Below, piece after piece: positions 8,061-17,002 of a stretch of 64,000 nucleotides of DNA. Made by a program: the position numbers and the translations under genes. Origin of the DNA: Flexifilum sp963727545. Lineage in GTDB: Bacteria > Chloroflexota > Anaerolineae > Aggregatilineales > Phototrophicaceae. The stretch covers positions 62,001-126,000 of the forward strand of contig CAVSGS010000016.1 of NCBI GenBank assembly GCA_963727545.1. Reading direction: 5' to 3'. Positions within the stretch are counted from its first letter, which is position 1. Each line of letters starts with the position of its first letter. Below the pieces are notes generated by a model. That model did no database searches. It saw nothing but the letters and a program-made list of their open reading frames with translations, and was not told the DNA's origin.

Positions 8061-8230
8061 GACCTCACCCCAAGCAACCTTCGGTTGCCGTCCCCTCTCC
8101 ATTACACAGAGAGAGAGGACTTTAAAAACCCTTCGCAACCTGTCTTTACCCCCTCTCCACAACGTGGAGAGGGGGCAGGGGGTGAGGTAAATAAAAAACC
8201 TACCCCTGTCAGGGGCTGGGGGTGGGGTCA
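8061..8230. repeat. Family A palindromic element with GTAAATAAAAAACC tail
   Basis: Contains CCTCACCCC, two CCCCTCTCCA/TGGAGAGGGG-type hairpins and GGGGGTGAGGT. A tail with AAATAAAAAACCTACCCC and GGGGTGGGGTC follows. The tail reappears in inverted orientation in the element near 10612. The element fills half of the 334-bp gap before the kinase gene. The rest (8231-8389) shows no gene, only an AT-richer stretch that may hold the kinase promoter. Confidence 0.82.
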
Positions 8231-8389
8231 AAGCGCGACTTTTTAGACACTTTCATGCAACGCCCCTACCACCCGGTTTCGCTTCACGAGATTACGCTTA
8301 CCCTCCGCTCCAATATGACGTCAGCGCAATCATCGAAATTATGGCACAATAATCATTCAACATGACCGCAAGTAGAGGGATTTAAGATC

Positions 8390-10516
8390 GTGTCGACCTC
8401 ACTCGTCGGGCAGAAACTCGGCAAATACCAAGTCACCGAACAACTGGGGCAAGGCGGTATGGCGACCGTCTACAAAGCCTACCAGCCGGAGATCGACCGC
8501 TACGTCGCCGTCAAGGTACTGCCGCAGGCGCTGGCGACCGATGAGCAGTTCGTCAAGCGCTTCCGCTTGGAGGCGCGCACGATCGCGCGCTTGCAGCACC
8601 CCCACATTCTGCCGCTCTACGATTACGGCGATGAGAACGGCATTCTCTATTTGGTCATGGCGTATGCTGATGGCGGATCGCTGGCGGATCGCATCCGGCG
8701 GGGGGCGATTCCGCTGCCGGAAATCGAGCACATTTTCGACGAAGTAGCGAGCGCGCTCGACTACGCCCACCGCCAGAACGTGGTCCACCGCGACATCAAG
8801 CCGGATAACATCCTGATCGATCACGAGGGGCACAGCCTGCTCTCGGATTTCGGCATCGTCAAACTGCTGGAAAACTCCTCCGGCGCGACCGCCACCCTGA
8901 CCGAATCGGGCGGCATCGTCGGCACGCCCGCTTACATGTCGCCGGAACAGGCGCAGGGCTTGCCTTTGGCGCCGCAGTCGGACATTTACTCGCTCGGCAT
9001 CGTGATCTACGAGATGATCGTCGGCGCGCAGCCCTTCTCGGCAGAAACGCCGATGCAGATCGCCATCAAGCACATCACCACGCCGGTGCCGCCGCTGTTC
9101 GACAGCCGCGCCAACCTGCCCGCCGTGCTCGATACGGTGATGCAGCACGCGCTGACCAAAGACCCGGATCAGCGTTACGCCAGTGTGCGCGACTTCTTCG
9201 CCGATTTTCAGCGTGTCTTGCACGGCGAGCAGCCCAAGATCGCCGCGACTGCCGCCACCGAAACGATCACCGAAGACGCGCTGCCGCCGATCCTGATCCG
9301 CACCGCGCCGGAATCGGCAGTGCAGCCGCCTCCGCCGCCAACTCAAGCCGCTGCACCCGCGACCGCGACCATGGTCGCATCGCCCGCTTCCAACCCGCTG
9401 ATCCTGTTGGGCGGCTTTGCCGTGATCGCGCTGCTGGTCGTCTCCGTCGTGTTCCTCGTGCTCAACGCCAATGATGCGCCGCCTGCCGAAGCGCCCACCG
9501 CGCCGCCGACCGTCGCGGCGGTGGCGGTCGAGCCGACGGCGACGTCGCGTTCAGTCGCAGCCTTGCCGGTCGAAAACGCTAATCTCAGCGTCGGCACGAT
9601 CAGCTACAGCAGCGCCAATGCTCCCGGCGATACCGTACAGGTTAAAGTCAACGAGCTGGCACAGCCGCCCGCCGATCTGGATTACTACCTATGGCTCTAC
9701 AACACCGCGAGCGCTGAGGCGCTGGCGCTCGGCAGCGTCCGGCTCGACCCGATGGGCGATGGACAGTTGACCTTCACCGCCGACGCGGGCGGGATGCTGC
9801 CCGCACATTACAACGCCGTGCTGATCACGCAGCAGGACGCCGCCAGCGACGCGCCCGCCGGCGAGGTCGCCTATCACGGTGCCATCCCTGCCGAGGTGAT
9901 GACGGCGCTCGACGCGATCCTCGTGTCGTCGCCTGATGGCATCCCCTCTGGTGACAGTACCTCCAGTTTGCTAGCGGGCGCGATCCAAGAGGCGCGGATC
10001 GCCAAGCAGCACGCCGGACTCGCCGCCGGGGCGAGCAGCGCCGGGAGTATGCACTCCCACGCCGAGCACACGATCAACATCCTGCAAGGCACGCAGGAGG
10101 ACTACAACGGCAACGGTCGCGGCGAAAATCCCGGACGCGGCTACGGCATCCCCTACTTCCTCGACCGGATCGAGGCGCAGTTGAGTGCGATCAGTGCCGC
10201 ACCGGACGCGGATAATTTGATGGACAGCCAGATCGAGTTGATCCGCGTCTGCATCGTCAACGCGCGCGGCTGGATGAACGAGATCGTCGACCGCGAGAGT
10301 CAGTTCTTCACCGTCGAGGACATCGACAGCGTGCAGACGCAACTGCAAGAGGCGAGCGACTACGCCGCCGCGCTGCTCGACGGCATTGACCTCAATCAGA
10401 ATGGGCGCGTCGAGCCGTTCGAGGGCGAATGCGGCTTGGCGCAAATCGACACCTTCGGCATCGCCGTCGGCAACCTGCGAATTAGCGCCGGTGCGCTCCC
10501 GGAAACGGAAGAATAA
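8390..10516 (+). CDS. Transmembrane Ser/Thr protein kinase with EF-hand-like extracytoplasmic loops
   Basis: 708 residues, GTG start. The Hanks-type kinase domain is at about 12-275: Gly loop GQGGMATVYKA, VAVK with Lys42, VVHRDIKPDN with catalytic Asp135, SDFGIVK and GTPAYMSPEQA. A Pro/Ala-rich linker and one transmembrane helix at about 339-360 follow. The C-terminal half has a beta-rich domain and a helical domain carrying two calcium-type loops: DYNGNGRGENPG (571-582) and DLNQNGRVEPFE (667-678). The second fits the EF-hand spacing at positions 1, 3, 5, 9 and 12. Inferred role: it senses an outside signal, possibly calcium, and phosphorylates cytoplasmic targets. A WD40 lipoprotein gene follows. 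Confidence 0.92.
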   Translation: MSTSLVGQKLGKYQVTEQLGQGGMATVYKAYQPEIDRYVAVKVLPQALATDEQFVKRFRLEARTIARLQHPHILPLYDYGDENGILYLVMAYADGGSLADRIRRGAIPLPEIEHIFDEVASALDYAHRQNVVHRDIKPDNILIDHEGHSLLSDFGIVKLLENSSGATATLTESGGIVGTPAYMSPEQAQGLPLAPQSDIYSLGIVIYEMIVGAQPFSAETPMQIAIKHITTPVPPLFDSRANLPAVLDTVMQHALTKDPDQRYASVRDFFADFQRVLHGEQPKIAATAATETITEDALPPILIRTAPESAVQPPPPPTQAAAPATATMVASPASNPLILLGGFAVIALLVVSVVFLVLNANDAPPAEAPTAPPTVAAVAVEPTATSRSVAALPVENANLSVGTISYSSANAPGDTVQVKVNELAQPPADLDYYLWLYNTASAEALALGSVRLDPMGDGQLTFTADAGGMLPAHYNAVLITQQDAASDAPAGEVAYHGAIPAEVMTALDAILVSSPDGIPSGDSTSSLLAGAIQEARIAKQHAGLAAGASSAGSMHSHAEHTINILQGTQEDYNGNGRGENPGRGYGIPYFLDRIEAQLSAISAAPDADNLMDSQIELIRVCIVNARGWMNEIVDRESQFFTVEDIDSVQTQLQEASDYAAALLDGIDLNQNGRVEPFEGECGLAQIDTFGIAVGNLRISAGALPETEE

Positions 10517-10549
10517 CCTTTGCAACGATCATCTAAACAAAACGTCACG

Positions 10550-10578
10550 GTAGGGGCAGAACTCAGTTCTGCCCCTAC
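10550..10578. repeat. Family B palindrome
   Basis: Arms GTAGGGGCA and TGCCCCTAC flank a palindromic core GAACTCAGTTC. The arms are the same as in other copies but the core differs and remains self-complementary. Confidence 0.8.
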
Positions 10579-10611
10579 GACCCTACGCCGTTTGCGCACG
10601 CAGGGGGTGCT

Positions 10612-10798
10612 AACAAGGGTAGGTTTTTTATTTACCTCACCCCCTGCCCCCTCTCCACTACGTAGAGAGGGGGTAAAGACAGCTCGCCGGATGTTCTTAA
10701 AGTCCCCTCTCCATGCAATGGAGAGGGGATTTAGGGGTGAGGTCAGCACAAAACTTAAATACCTACCCCTGATAGGGGCGGGGCAGGGGGTGGGGTGG
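10612..10798. repeat. Family A element, inverted tail plus core
   Basis: Begins AGGGTAGGTTTTTTATTTACC, which is the reverse complement of the tail of the element near 8200. It continues through two CCCCTCTCC hairpins to GGGGTGAGGTC and ends ACCTACCCCTGATAGGGG then GGTGGGG. The end of the element reaches into the start of the lipoprotein gene. Confidence 0.8.
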
Positions 10799-11959
10799 AT
10801 TGTCCTCGTGCTTCTCCTTCTTCTCCTTGCTGCCTGTTCCTCCACTGCGCCGACGTCGAACGCGCCGCGCAACCCGCCGACACTCGCCGCCCCGACCCAG
10901 TTCGTCGAAGCCGAGACGCCGATCAGCCTCAACAACGTCGCCGATCTGCGCTACCTCGGCAGGCTGGATCAGCCGGGCACGCTGAGCACGATCTTCGCCT
11001 ATGCGCTCTCGCCGGACGCGACCCGCTTGGTCGGCTTGAACAATGAGGAGCTGCTGGCGTGGAATCTGCTGACCGGCAAGGTCCTGTTCGAGACGGCGCG
11101 GGGCGAGGTCACCCGTCTGTATTACGCGCCTGACAAAACCGAAATCTACGGCACGTCCCCCGATGGGACGGTCGGCGTTTATGATCCGAACAGCGGCGGG
11201 CTGAAGACGTCGTTCGCCGGAAACAGCAACAATACGGCAGTCGCTTTCGCGCCGGATGACGGTTGGCTGGCGATCGGAGCGAACGACGGCACGATCGTCG
11301 TCTGGGACAGTTACGCGCGCCAGCGCTTGGCAACTCTGGATGCGCAGAGCGGCACGATCACGGCGCTGGCGTTCTCGCCGGATGGCGATCAGCTTGCCTC
11401 TGCCGGGAACGATGGCGTGGTGCGCTTGTGGCGCTGGCGCGATAGTCAGCAGACCGCCGAGCGCGCGCTCACGCTGCCGATTCGCGTGCAGGCGCTCACC
11501 TACTCGCCGGACAATCAAACGCTGGCGATCGGCACAAACCGCGACGCGCGGTTGTGGTCGCTGACCGACGCGCAAACGCATGTACTCGACACCGGGCAGG
11601 GCGGCGGCGGGCAGGTCTTGCGCTTCACGCCTGACGGACGCTTCCTGCTGACCGGCAACAGCATCTCCGGCTTGAGCCTATGGATGCCGGGAACGGGCGA
11701 GCTGGCTTCGCGGCTGCCGGATACGCAAGGAGATAACGTCTCGGTGGCGTTCTCGCCGGACGGCAATCTGTTGTTGACGACGGTGCTGGGCGGACAGGTC
11801 TCGCTGTGGAATCTGGTGCAGTTGACCGGCGAGTCGGTTGCGCAGTCGCGGATCAACGTGGGGACGGAGCACATCCTCTCGGTGGATTGGACCGACGACG
11901 GTCTGCTGCTGCTGTTCTTCGACTCGGTCGGACCGGTCTATCTGTGGGGCGTGGGGTGA
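10790..11959 (+). CDS. WD40-repeat lipoprotein
   Basis: 389 residues from an in-frame GTG at 10790, chosen because the lipoprotein signal follows at once (VLVLLLLLLAACSS, lipobox LAAC near residue 16). The upstream frame is only translated repeat. Residues about 60-389 form a beta-propeller with at least six WD40 blades, for example LAFSPDGDQLASAGNDGVVR and VSVAFSPDGNLLLTTVLGG. The product is probably tethered to the outer face of the membrane as a protein-interaction platform. It lies directly downstream of the receptor kinase and may be co-transcribed across the repeats. The start codon and its purine-rich leader are supplied by the repeat. Confidence 0.8.
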   Translation: MGWIVLVLLLLLLAACSSTAPTSNAPRNPPTLAAPTQFVEAETPISLNNVADLRYLGRLDQPGTLSTIFAYALSPDATRLVGLNNEELLAWNLLTGKVLFETARGEVTRLYYAPDKTEIYGTSPDGTVGVYDPNSGGLKTSFAGNSNNTAVAFAPDDGWLAIGANDGTIVVWDSYARQRLATLDAQSGTITALAFSPDGDQLASAGNDGVVRLWRWRDSQQTAERALTLPIRVQALTYSPDNQTLAIGTNRDARLWSLTDAQTHVLDTGQGGGGQVLRFTPDGRFLLTGNSISGLSLWMPGTGELASRLPDTQGDNVSVAFSPDGNLLLTTVLGGQVSLWNLVQLTGESVAQSRINVGTEHILSVDWTDDGLLLLFFDSVGPVYLWGVG

Positions 11960-11972
11960 AACCAACGCGACG

Positions 11973-12148
11973 AGCGGTCAGCATTTCAGCTAAAAACACG
12001 TGAATGATGGTTAAGCCAACTATGAGCACGGGTTTTCCCGTGTAGGGGCGCACGGCTGTGCGCCCCTACGTCGAATCTGGATCAAAAGAGGCACAGCGCG
12101 CTGTGCCCCTACTCGTATTTCGCTGATTGCTGACCGCTGAAAGCTAAT
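11973..12148. repeat. Nested repeats: family E arms around family B palindromes and a partial MITE-like end
   Basis: The outer arms are AGCGGTCAGC (11974-11983) and GCTGACCGCT (about 12128-12139). Inside is a left terminal repeat like that of the MITE-like element (CACGTGAATGATGGTTAAG, about 11998). Then come GTAGGGGCGCACGGC paired with GTGCGCCCCTAC (12042-12069) and a second hairpin GCACAGCGCGCTGTGCCCC (12090-12109). The layout suggests insertion of one repeat into another. Confidence 0.7.
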
Positions 12149-12151
12149 CGC

Positions 12152-12697
12152 CTAATCCTGCGCGACGCTTTCTTCGGTCGCTGCCGGTTCGCTGTCCTGC
12201 GGCTCGGCTTTCCAGACCTCTTCGGCGATGTCGATGTAGAGCCGCCCATCGAGGTGGTCGATCTCGTGCTGGAAGACGCGCGCTTGCCAGTCCTTCGCCT
12301 TGAGGCGGAGCGGCTTGCCGTAGCGATCCAGCCCCTTGATGACGACATTTTCATAGCGAAACACGCTGCCGAAGTAGCCGGGAATCGACAGGCAGGCTTC
12401 GACGCCCTCGACCTGCGTTCGGCTGTGCTTGACGATCTCCGGGTTGGCGACGACGTAGAGCACGCCCGCTTGATCGCCGTATTCTTCCTTGCTGTCTTCG
12501 TCGTCGGGCAAGCGCACCACGATCACGCGCTGGCTGACGGCGACCTGCGGCGCGGCTAAGCCGGTGCCGGGCGCATCGAGCATGGTCTCGACCATGTCGT
12601 CGACCAGTTTCTGGAATTTGCCGTCAAAGCTGGTGACACGCAGCGCCTTCTTGCGCAAAGTCGGATTGTCCGGTTGGATAATTTCGCGGATTGCCAT
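12152..12697 (-). CDS. def: Peptide deformylase
   Basis: 181 residues. All three family motifs are visible: GTGLAAPQV (44-52), EACLSIPG with metal ligand Cys102 (a common variant of EGCLS), and QHEIDHLDG with His144, Glu145 and His148. The enzyme removes the formyl group from the N-terminal methionine of new proteins in the cytoplasm. An acidic C-terminal tail of about 20 residues (EPAATEESVAQD) is extra. The gene stands alone between repeat clusters. Confidence 0.97.
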   Translation of the reverse strand: MAIREIIQPDNPTLRKKALRVTSFDGKFQKLVDDMVETMLDAPGTGLAAPQVAVSQRVIVVRLPDDEDSKEEYGDQAGVLYVVANPEIVKHSRTQVEGVEACLSIPGYFGSVFRYENVVIKGLDRYGKPLRLKAKDWQARVFQHEIDHLDGRLYIDIAEEVWKAEPQDSEPAATEESVAQD

Positions 12698-12790
12698 AGC
12701 TCACTTGAGGGACTCGATTTTCAGAATAACGTAATTATACCGCAATTCTCCGCGCGGTTGGAGACCCGACCGTAGGCATAAGGGGAAAAT

Positions 12791-12887
12791 CCTTAACGCA
12801 AAGACGCAAAGAAGAAAAGAAAGACGCAAAGAATTTTCTCAGCTTTTCTTTGCGCCTTGTTTTTACCCTTTGCGTCTTTGCGTTAAT
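12791..12887. repeat. Family D inverted repeat (AACGCAAAGACGCAAAG)
   Basis: The left arm has TTAACGCAAAGACGCAAAG and the right arm has CTTTGCGTCTTTGCGTTAA, enclosing further AAAGACGCAAAG and CTTTGCGCC units. A single-arm copy lies at 25196-25222. It lies just past the stop of the cNMP-binding gene and could act as a transcription end, though it lacks a clear T-run. The rest of the gap to def holds no gene. Confidence 0.75.
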
Positions 12888-12898
12888 TCTGTTTGCTT

Positions 12899-14720
12899 TT
12901 ACTCTCGATCCGGGCGCCGTTTGGGGATGCGCGGCGGGCGGTTGCCATCGTTGATGCGCGGCGGCGGGGCGTCGTTGATCTGCGTGTCTGGCGCGGCGGG
13001 GCGGGCGTAGGTGTTCCCCGGCAGGGTCGCACCCGACAGGCTGATCCCCGGCGGCGCGGATTGAGTCGGCTGCTGTCCTTGCTGCAATTCGTGATAGGTC
13101 TGCAAGTAGTCCTTGATCACCTGCCGCTGCTGTTCGACGTCGCTGACTTGGCGCTCGTTCTTGATCGCGGAGAGGCGGCGTGAGATTTCCGCCTGTACTT
13201 CCTGCGGATCGTAGATCGAGTCCATGACTTTCGCGTCGCTGAGGTCGGAACCGATCAACGAAATTTGGACGTTGCCCCGGTTCAGAATGTTGTTGATCAA
13301 GCCCGTCGACCCGCGATTTCACGTTGTCGATCTGGCTGATGCGGATGCGCTCGGACTCGTTTTGCAGCCAGAGCGGGCGTTTGCGGATCAGGGTGATGGC
13401 GTCGCTGCCGATGATGAACAGGTCGTTGCGCCAGTCCCAATCGGCGGCGTAAAACCAGATCAAGCTGACGATCAGCAGGAACATGCCTGCCGCCAGCCCA
13501 ATCGGACCTGTCAGTGGAAACGCCGGGACGAGCAGACTGATCAGCATGAGCACCAGCGATGCGCCGACCGCCAGCGTCGGCAGCATGATGTGCTGCATCC
13601 AGACGGTGGAGTGCTTGCGATAGACGATGTCGCCATTGGCGGCGATGAACTTGGTGCGGACGAAGGGCAGCCCGATGGTCGCGGCGTGGTCGCTGCGCTT
13701 GGTCAGGGGCACGGGCTGGGGCTGATCGGACTGCGCCAAGCCGAGCGCCTGCTCGACGTCGTCGCGGACGGTTTCGCGCTTGCGCTGCTCCAAGCGGTCG
13801 CGGAAGCGGTCGCGCTGGGTGAAGATCGCCGACTGCACCTGCTGCGGCTCGGTGAGCATTTCCAGCGTCATGTTGGCGGCTTCGCCCGCCGTGCGGACGA
13901 AAATCGTGCCGTAGTGGAACAGCCGCGCGAACGGATCGGCGGGGGGGATGGTCACGTTGACCTCGATCACGCGGTCGAGCGGGATCTCGCTGAGCGTGTT
14001 CTCGAAGCCGATGATCTGGTTCCAGATGCGGACGATCCGCTGGTCGCTGACGACGATGCTGTCGTTCTGCCACTCGAAATAGAGGTACATGGCAATCGCG
14101 CCGGGGATGATCACGGCGAGACCGGCAGCGCCCAGTGCCAGCACCGGCGCGCGCTCCGCCAGCACCAGCGCGAAGGCGAACAGCGCCAGCGCCACCACAA
14201 TCGCGATCCAGCCGTAGCGGGCGACCGCCCACCAATGCCGCCGCCAAACGTGGAGCACGGTTTCGTCGTCGCGCTGCCCCTTGAACAGCTTGCCGCCGGT
14301 TTGCCGTGCGGCGACGTCCGTCGCCGACTGGATGCGCAGGTTGGCGCGAATTTCAGGATAGCGCGTGACCATCTGGACGAAGGCGGTGCGCGGGATCAGC
14401 AAGACGATCGCCGTCTCGACGATCCGCAGTGAGGCGTTCTCGTAGCCGCTGTCGTAGAGCGCGGTTTCGTCGATGTACTGCCCGGCTTCGACCGTGCCGA
14501 CGCGATCTTCCATCCCGCTGGACGACCGGCGGGTGAGGATGCCGCGCCCACCGGCGAACAGGAACAAGCCCTGTGTCGGCTGCCCCTCCTGCACGACCAA
14601 CCCACCCGGCTCGAAGCGCAGCACCACCGTCAGCGCGGCGATCACGCCGATCTGTGGGGCGGTGAGCTGCCCGAACAGGGGCAAATTCCGAATTTGGGAA
14701 TGTACAAACTGCTCTGCCAT
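12899..14720 (-). CDS. Cyclic-nucleotide-binding-domain membrane protein with PH-like domains (frameshifted)
   Basis: About 606 residues once a one-base insertion near 13305 is removed. This restores RVTGLINNILNRGNV in place of an out-of-frame tail. Residues 1-140 form a CRP-type cNMP-binding fold (FEPGGLVVQEGQPTQGLFLF, VEAGQYIDETALY). Two units follow, each a pair of transmembrane helices plus a bPH-type domain: first near WIAIVVALALFAFALVLA, second near LAVGASLVLMLISLLVPAF. The C-terminus is Pro/Arg-rich. It probably senses a ligand at the membrane. No DNA-binding or kinase module is present. The frameshift is more likely an assembly error than decay, since both sides are well preserved. 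Confidence 0.8.
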
Positions 14721-14734
14721 CGCGCCCTCAAAGC

Positions 14735-14857
14735 AAGTACCGAGTACCGAGTACCGGGGATTGAGTAATGAGTGATCAGCCTGAAAACTGTGTGCCGACT
14801 CAGACCTCGAACCTCAGTCCTGTTTTTCTCGGTACTCAGTCCTAGGTACTCGGTACT
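14735..14857. repeat. Family C inverted repeat (GTACCGAGTACCGAGTACC)
   Basis: Left arm AAGTACCGAGTACCGAGTACC; right arm TCTCGGTACTCAGTCC followed by TAGGTACTCGGTACTT. The arms are inverted copies around a variable middle. The copy at 23949-24058 has the same plan. Confidence 0.8.
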
Positions 14858-14897
14858 TCTTTTCTCGTTACTTCCATTGTAGCAGAGAACCGACGCG

Positions 14898-15371
14898 CTA
14901 CTCCTCGGCGGTGTCCGGCGGGATCGCTGCCGTGATCAGCGTGACGTAGCGGCGCAGATCGTCGAGGATCGACTGGCGATCTTCCGGGCTGATCAGCGTG
15001 AGTAGGTCGCGCAGTTGGCGCATGAGGTCGGTTTGGATGCGGAAAAACAGGTCCTCGCCGGCTTCGGTCATGACGACCGTGACTGAGCGGCGGTCGGCGC
15101 GATTCTTCTCGCGCTGCACCAACGGCGGCGTAAATAATTCCAGCCGCTTGACCAGCCCGGTCATGGTCGCGTTGGTCAGTCCGTGCAGGCGAGCGATCCG
15201 CCCGATGGGGCAGCTCCCGCCCTGCTCGGAGAGGGTTTTGAGGACGTAAAACTGTGGGGTCGTCAGCCCGTGATCGGTGAGCTGCGCGGTGAGCAGTTTC
15301 TCGCCGTCGAGCACCAACCGGAACAGCAGCGCCCAAAGTTGCAGTACGTCACGTTCGAGTTGATCGTCCAA
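14898..15371 (-). CDS. MarR-family transcriptional regulator
   Basis: 157 residues, TTG start at 15371 with only a weak upstream purine stretch, so the start is uncertain. The winged helix-turn-helix core runs from about 30 to 115: GLTTPQFYVLKTLSEQGG, IGRIARLHGLTNATMTGLV (recognition helix) and the wing LVQREKNRADRRSVTVVMT. Dimerisation helices lie at both ends. MarR proteins usually repress a neighbouring transport or detoxification gene until a small ligand binds, but no such gene adjoins it here. It may regulate itself. Confidence 0.92.
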   Translation of the reverse strand: MDDQLERDVLQLWALLFRLVLDGEKLLTAQLTDHGLTTPQFYVLKTLSEQGGSCPIGRIARLHGLTNATMTGLVKRLELFTPPLVQREKNRADRRSVTVVMTEAGEDLFFRIQTDLMRQLRDLLTLISPEDRQSILDDLRRYVTLITAAIPPDTAEE

Positions 15372-15550
15372 AATTTTTATCCCAAATGAGACAGTAAAGG
15401 AATTATTTCACATAATTAGAGTTTATGCCGGTTTCGAAATAATTGCGTATAGCGAGCTGGTCGCAGATGGGGTACCCCATCTGTACTCTTCACTCAGCCT
15501 TGCTCATTTGTCCCCATCCCCGTCTGCTTGTCAGCAGTGATCTTGATTAA

Positions 15551-15677
15551 CCTCACCCCCTAGCTTCCTTCGGAAGCCGCCCCCTCTCCACGTCGTGGAG
15601 AGGGGGTAAAAACAGGTTGCAAAGGGTGTTTAAAGTCCCCTCTCTATGTAATGGAGAGGGGATTTAGGGGTGAGGTC
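15551..15677. repeat. Family A palindromic element
   Basis: Nearly the same as the copy at 881-1020, including the hairpin TAGCTTCCTTCGGAAGCC and the spacer GGTTGCAAAGGG. It lies immediately after the stop of the dehydrogenase gene. The rest of the 307-bp gap (15372-15550) is AT-richer and shows no gene. Confidence 0.85.
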
Positions 15678-15678
15678 G

Positions 15679-16758
15679 TTATTCGCCCAAGCTCTCCCAC
15701 ACTTCCAGCTTTGCTCGCACCCGGCGGATCACTTCGTCGGTGAATTCGCTGGTCGATGCCGAGCCGCCGAGGTCGTTGGTGCGGATACCGTCGTTGACCG
15801 CCTCCATCACCGACTCGTAGATGGCGCGGCTGGCGCGCAGCGCGGCGTCGCTTTTCATGTAGCGCAGCAGCGCCGCGCCCGCGAGGATCATCGCCATCGG
15901 GTTGGCGAGGTTCTTGCCTTCGAGACTGGGCGCGGTGCCGTGCGGCGCTTCGGTCAGCACGGTCTTGACCTGATTGTCCTCGTCCAGCGACAGAATCACC
16001 GACTCGGCTCCGGCGATGCTGCCGAACATCTTCAGCACCAGATCGCTGAGGCTGTCGCCGTCGCGGTTGAGCGCCGGGATCACCAACGCCTCGCCGGTGG
16101 TTTCCAGCAGCAGGGCGTAAGTCGCGTCGATCAACTGGGGATCGTAGCGGACGTCGGGGTAGCGCGCCGCTGCTGCGTCGAGTTCTTCCTTGAAAATGCC
16201 CTCGTAGACCGCGCTGACGGTGTACTTGGGACCGCCGAAGACCTTCGCCCCGGCGCGGCGGGCATAGCGGAAAGTGAACTCGGCGACCGCGCGACAGGTG
16301 CGGCGGGTCAGCTTGCGCGTGCTGTAGGCAATCTCGTCCAGACCGCTGCCTTCGCGCCATTCCTTCGCACCGTAAGCATCCTCGACCGCCATCCGCACCA
16401 CCGAGATCGGCGCGTAGACGCCCGCCAGCGGGCGCACCGCCGGGATGCGCCGCCCGGTGCGCAGGATCACCTGCCCGTTGATCGCTTCGCGCAGCAGGGC
16501 GTTGGGGCTGCCGACGTCGTCGGTCGCTTCCGGCGTGATCGTCGCCGCCTTGATGCCGTAGCCGGTCTGGTTGATGACCTCGGCGGCGTCGTGAACGACT
16601 TGGTTGTGGGTAGCGCGGCGGTTGCTCAACGAGAGGTCGAAAGCTTTGAATTCGACCTCGAAACGGGTCACGGCGGGATCAAGCACGCGCAGCGCTTCGT
16701 CGAGCAGTTCCTGCCCGGTTTGATCGCCTTGCAGGACGGCAATGATTGGTTTGCTCAC
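15679..16758 (-). CDS. Isocitrate/isopropylmalate dehydrogenase-family enzyme
   Basis: 359 residues. Family features are TPEATDDVGSPNALLREAI, the substrate arginine region LRTGRRIPAVRPLAGVY, NRDGDSLSDLVLKMFGS with metal-binding Asp residues, and the cofactor segment EAPHGTAPSLEGKNLANPMA. The enzyme oxidatively decarboxylates a 2-hydroxyacid with NAD(P). RTGRRIP and the overall wording resemble isocitrate dehydrogenases, so a citric acid cycle role is most likely, but isopropylmalate or homoisocitrate cannot be excluded. The gene stands alone with a repeat directly downstream. Confidence 0.85.
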   Translation of the reverse strand: MSKPIIAVLQGDQTGQELLDEALRVLDPAVTRFEVEFKAFDLSLSNRRATHNQVVHDAAEVINQTGYGIKAATITPEATDDVGSPNALLREAINGQVILRTGRRIPAVRPLAGVYAPISVVRMAVEDAYGAKEWREGSGLDEIAYSTRKLTRRTCRAVAEFTFRYARRAGAKVFGGPKYTVSAVYEGIFKEELDAAAARYPDVRYDPQLIDATYALLLETTGEALVIPALNRDGDSLSDLVLKMFGSIAGAESVILSLDEDNQVKTVLTEAPHGTAPSLEGKNLANPMAMILAGAALLRYMKSDAALRASRAIYESVMEAVNDGIRTNDLGGSASTSEFTDEVIRRVRAKLEVWESLGE

Positions 16759-17002
16759 GCTGATTTTCCTCTTTCATGTGAATTGAATGTGGCAATTCTA
16801 CGTCAGAACGTAGTCTAGGAGTAGGCTTTGCTAGGCTGTGCATTTACGGGTTTTACGCTATTATATCGTTGAATTGAGTCAAATCGACTGCATTTAGCCG
16901 AAGAATTTGTCGAGTGGTCGGTTTTCTGGTTGAGGTTTGGCGCGGTCGTATTGGCAGGCACGACTGACCGCTGATCGCTGACAGTTTGAAAAGGGATTTA
17001 CC

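Noticed and set aside
13224..14432. Long plus-strand open frame opposite the cNMP-binding protein
   Set aside because: Shadow of a real gene; composition (Asp, Arg, Gln, His rich) is typical of antisense translation.
15670..16818. Plus-strand open frame opposite the dehydrogenase
   Set aside because: Same reason: antisense shadow of a clear enzyme gene.
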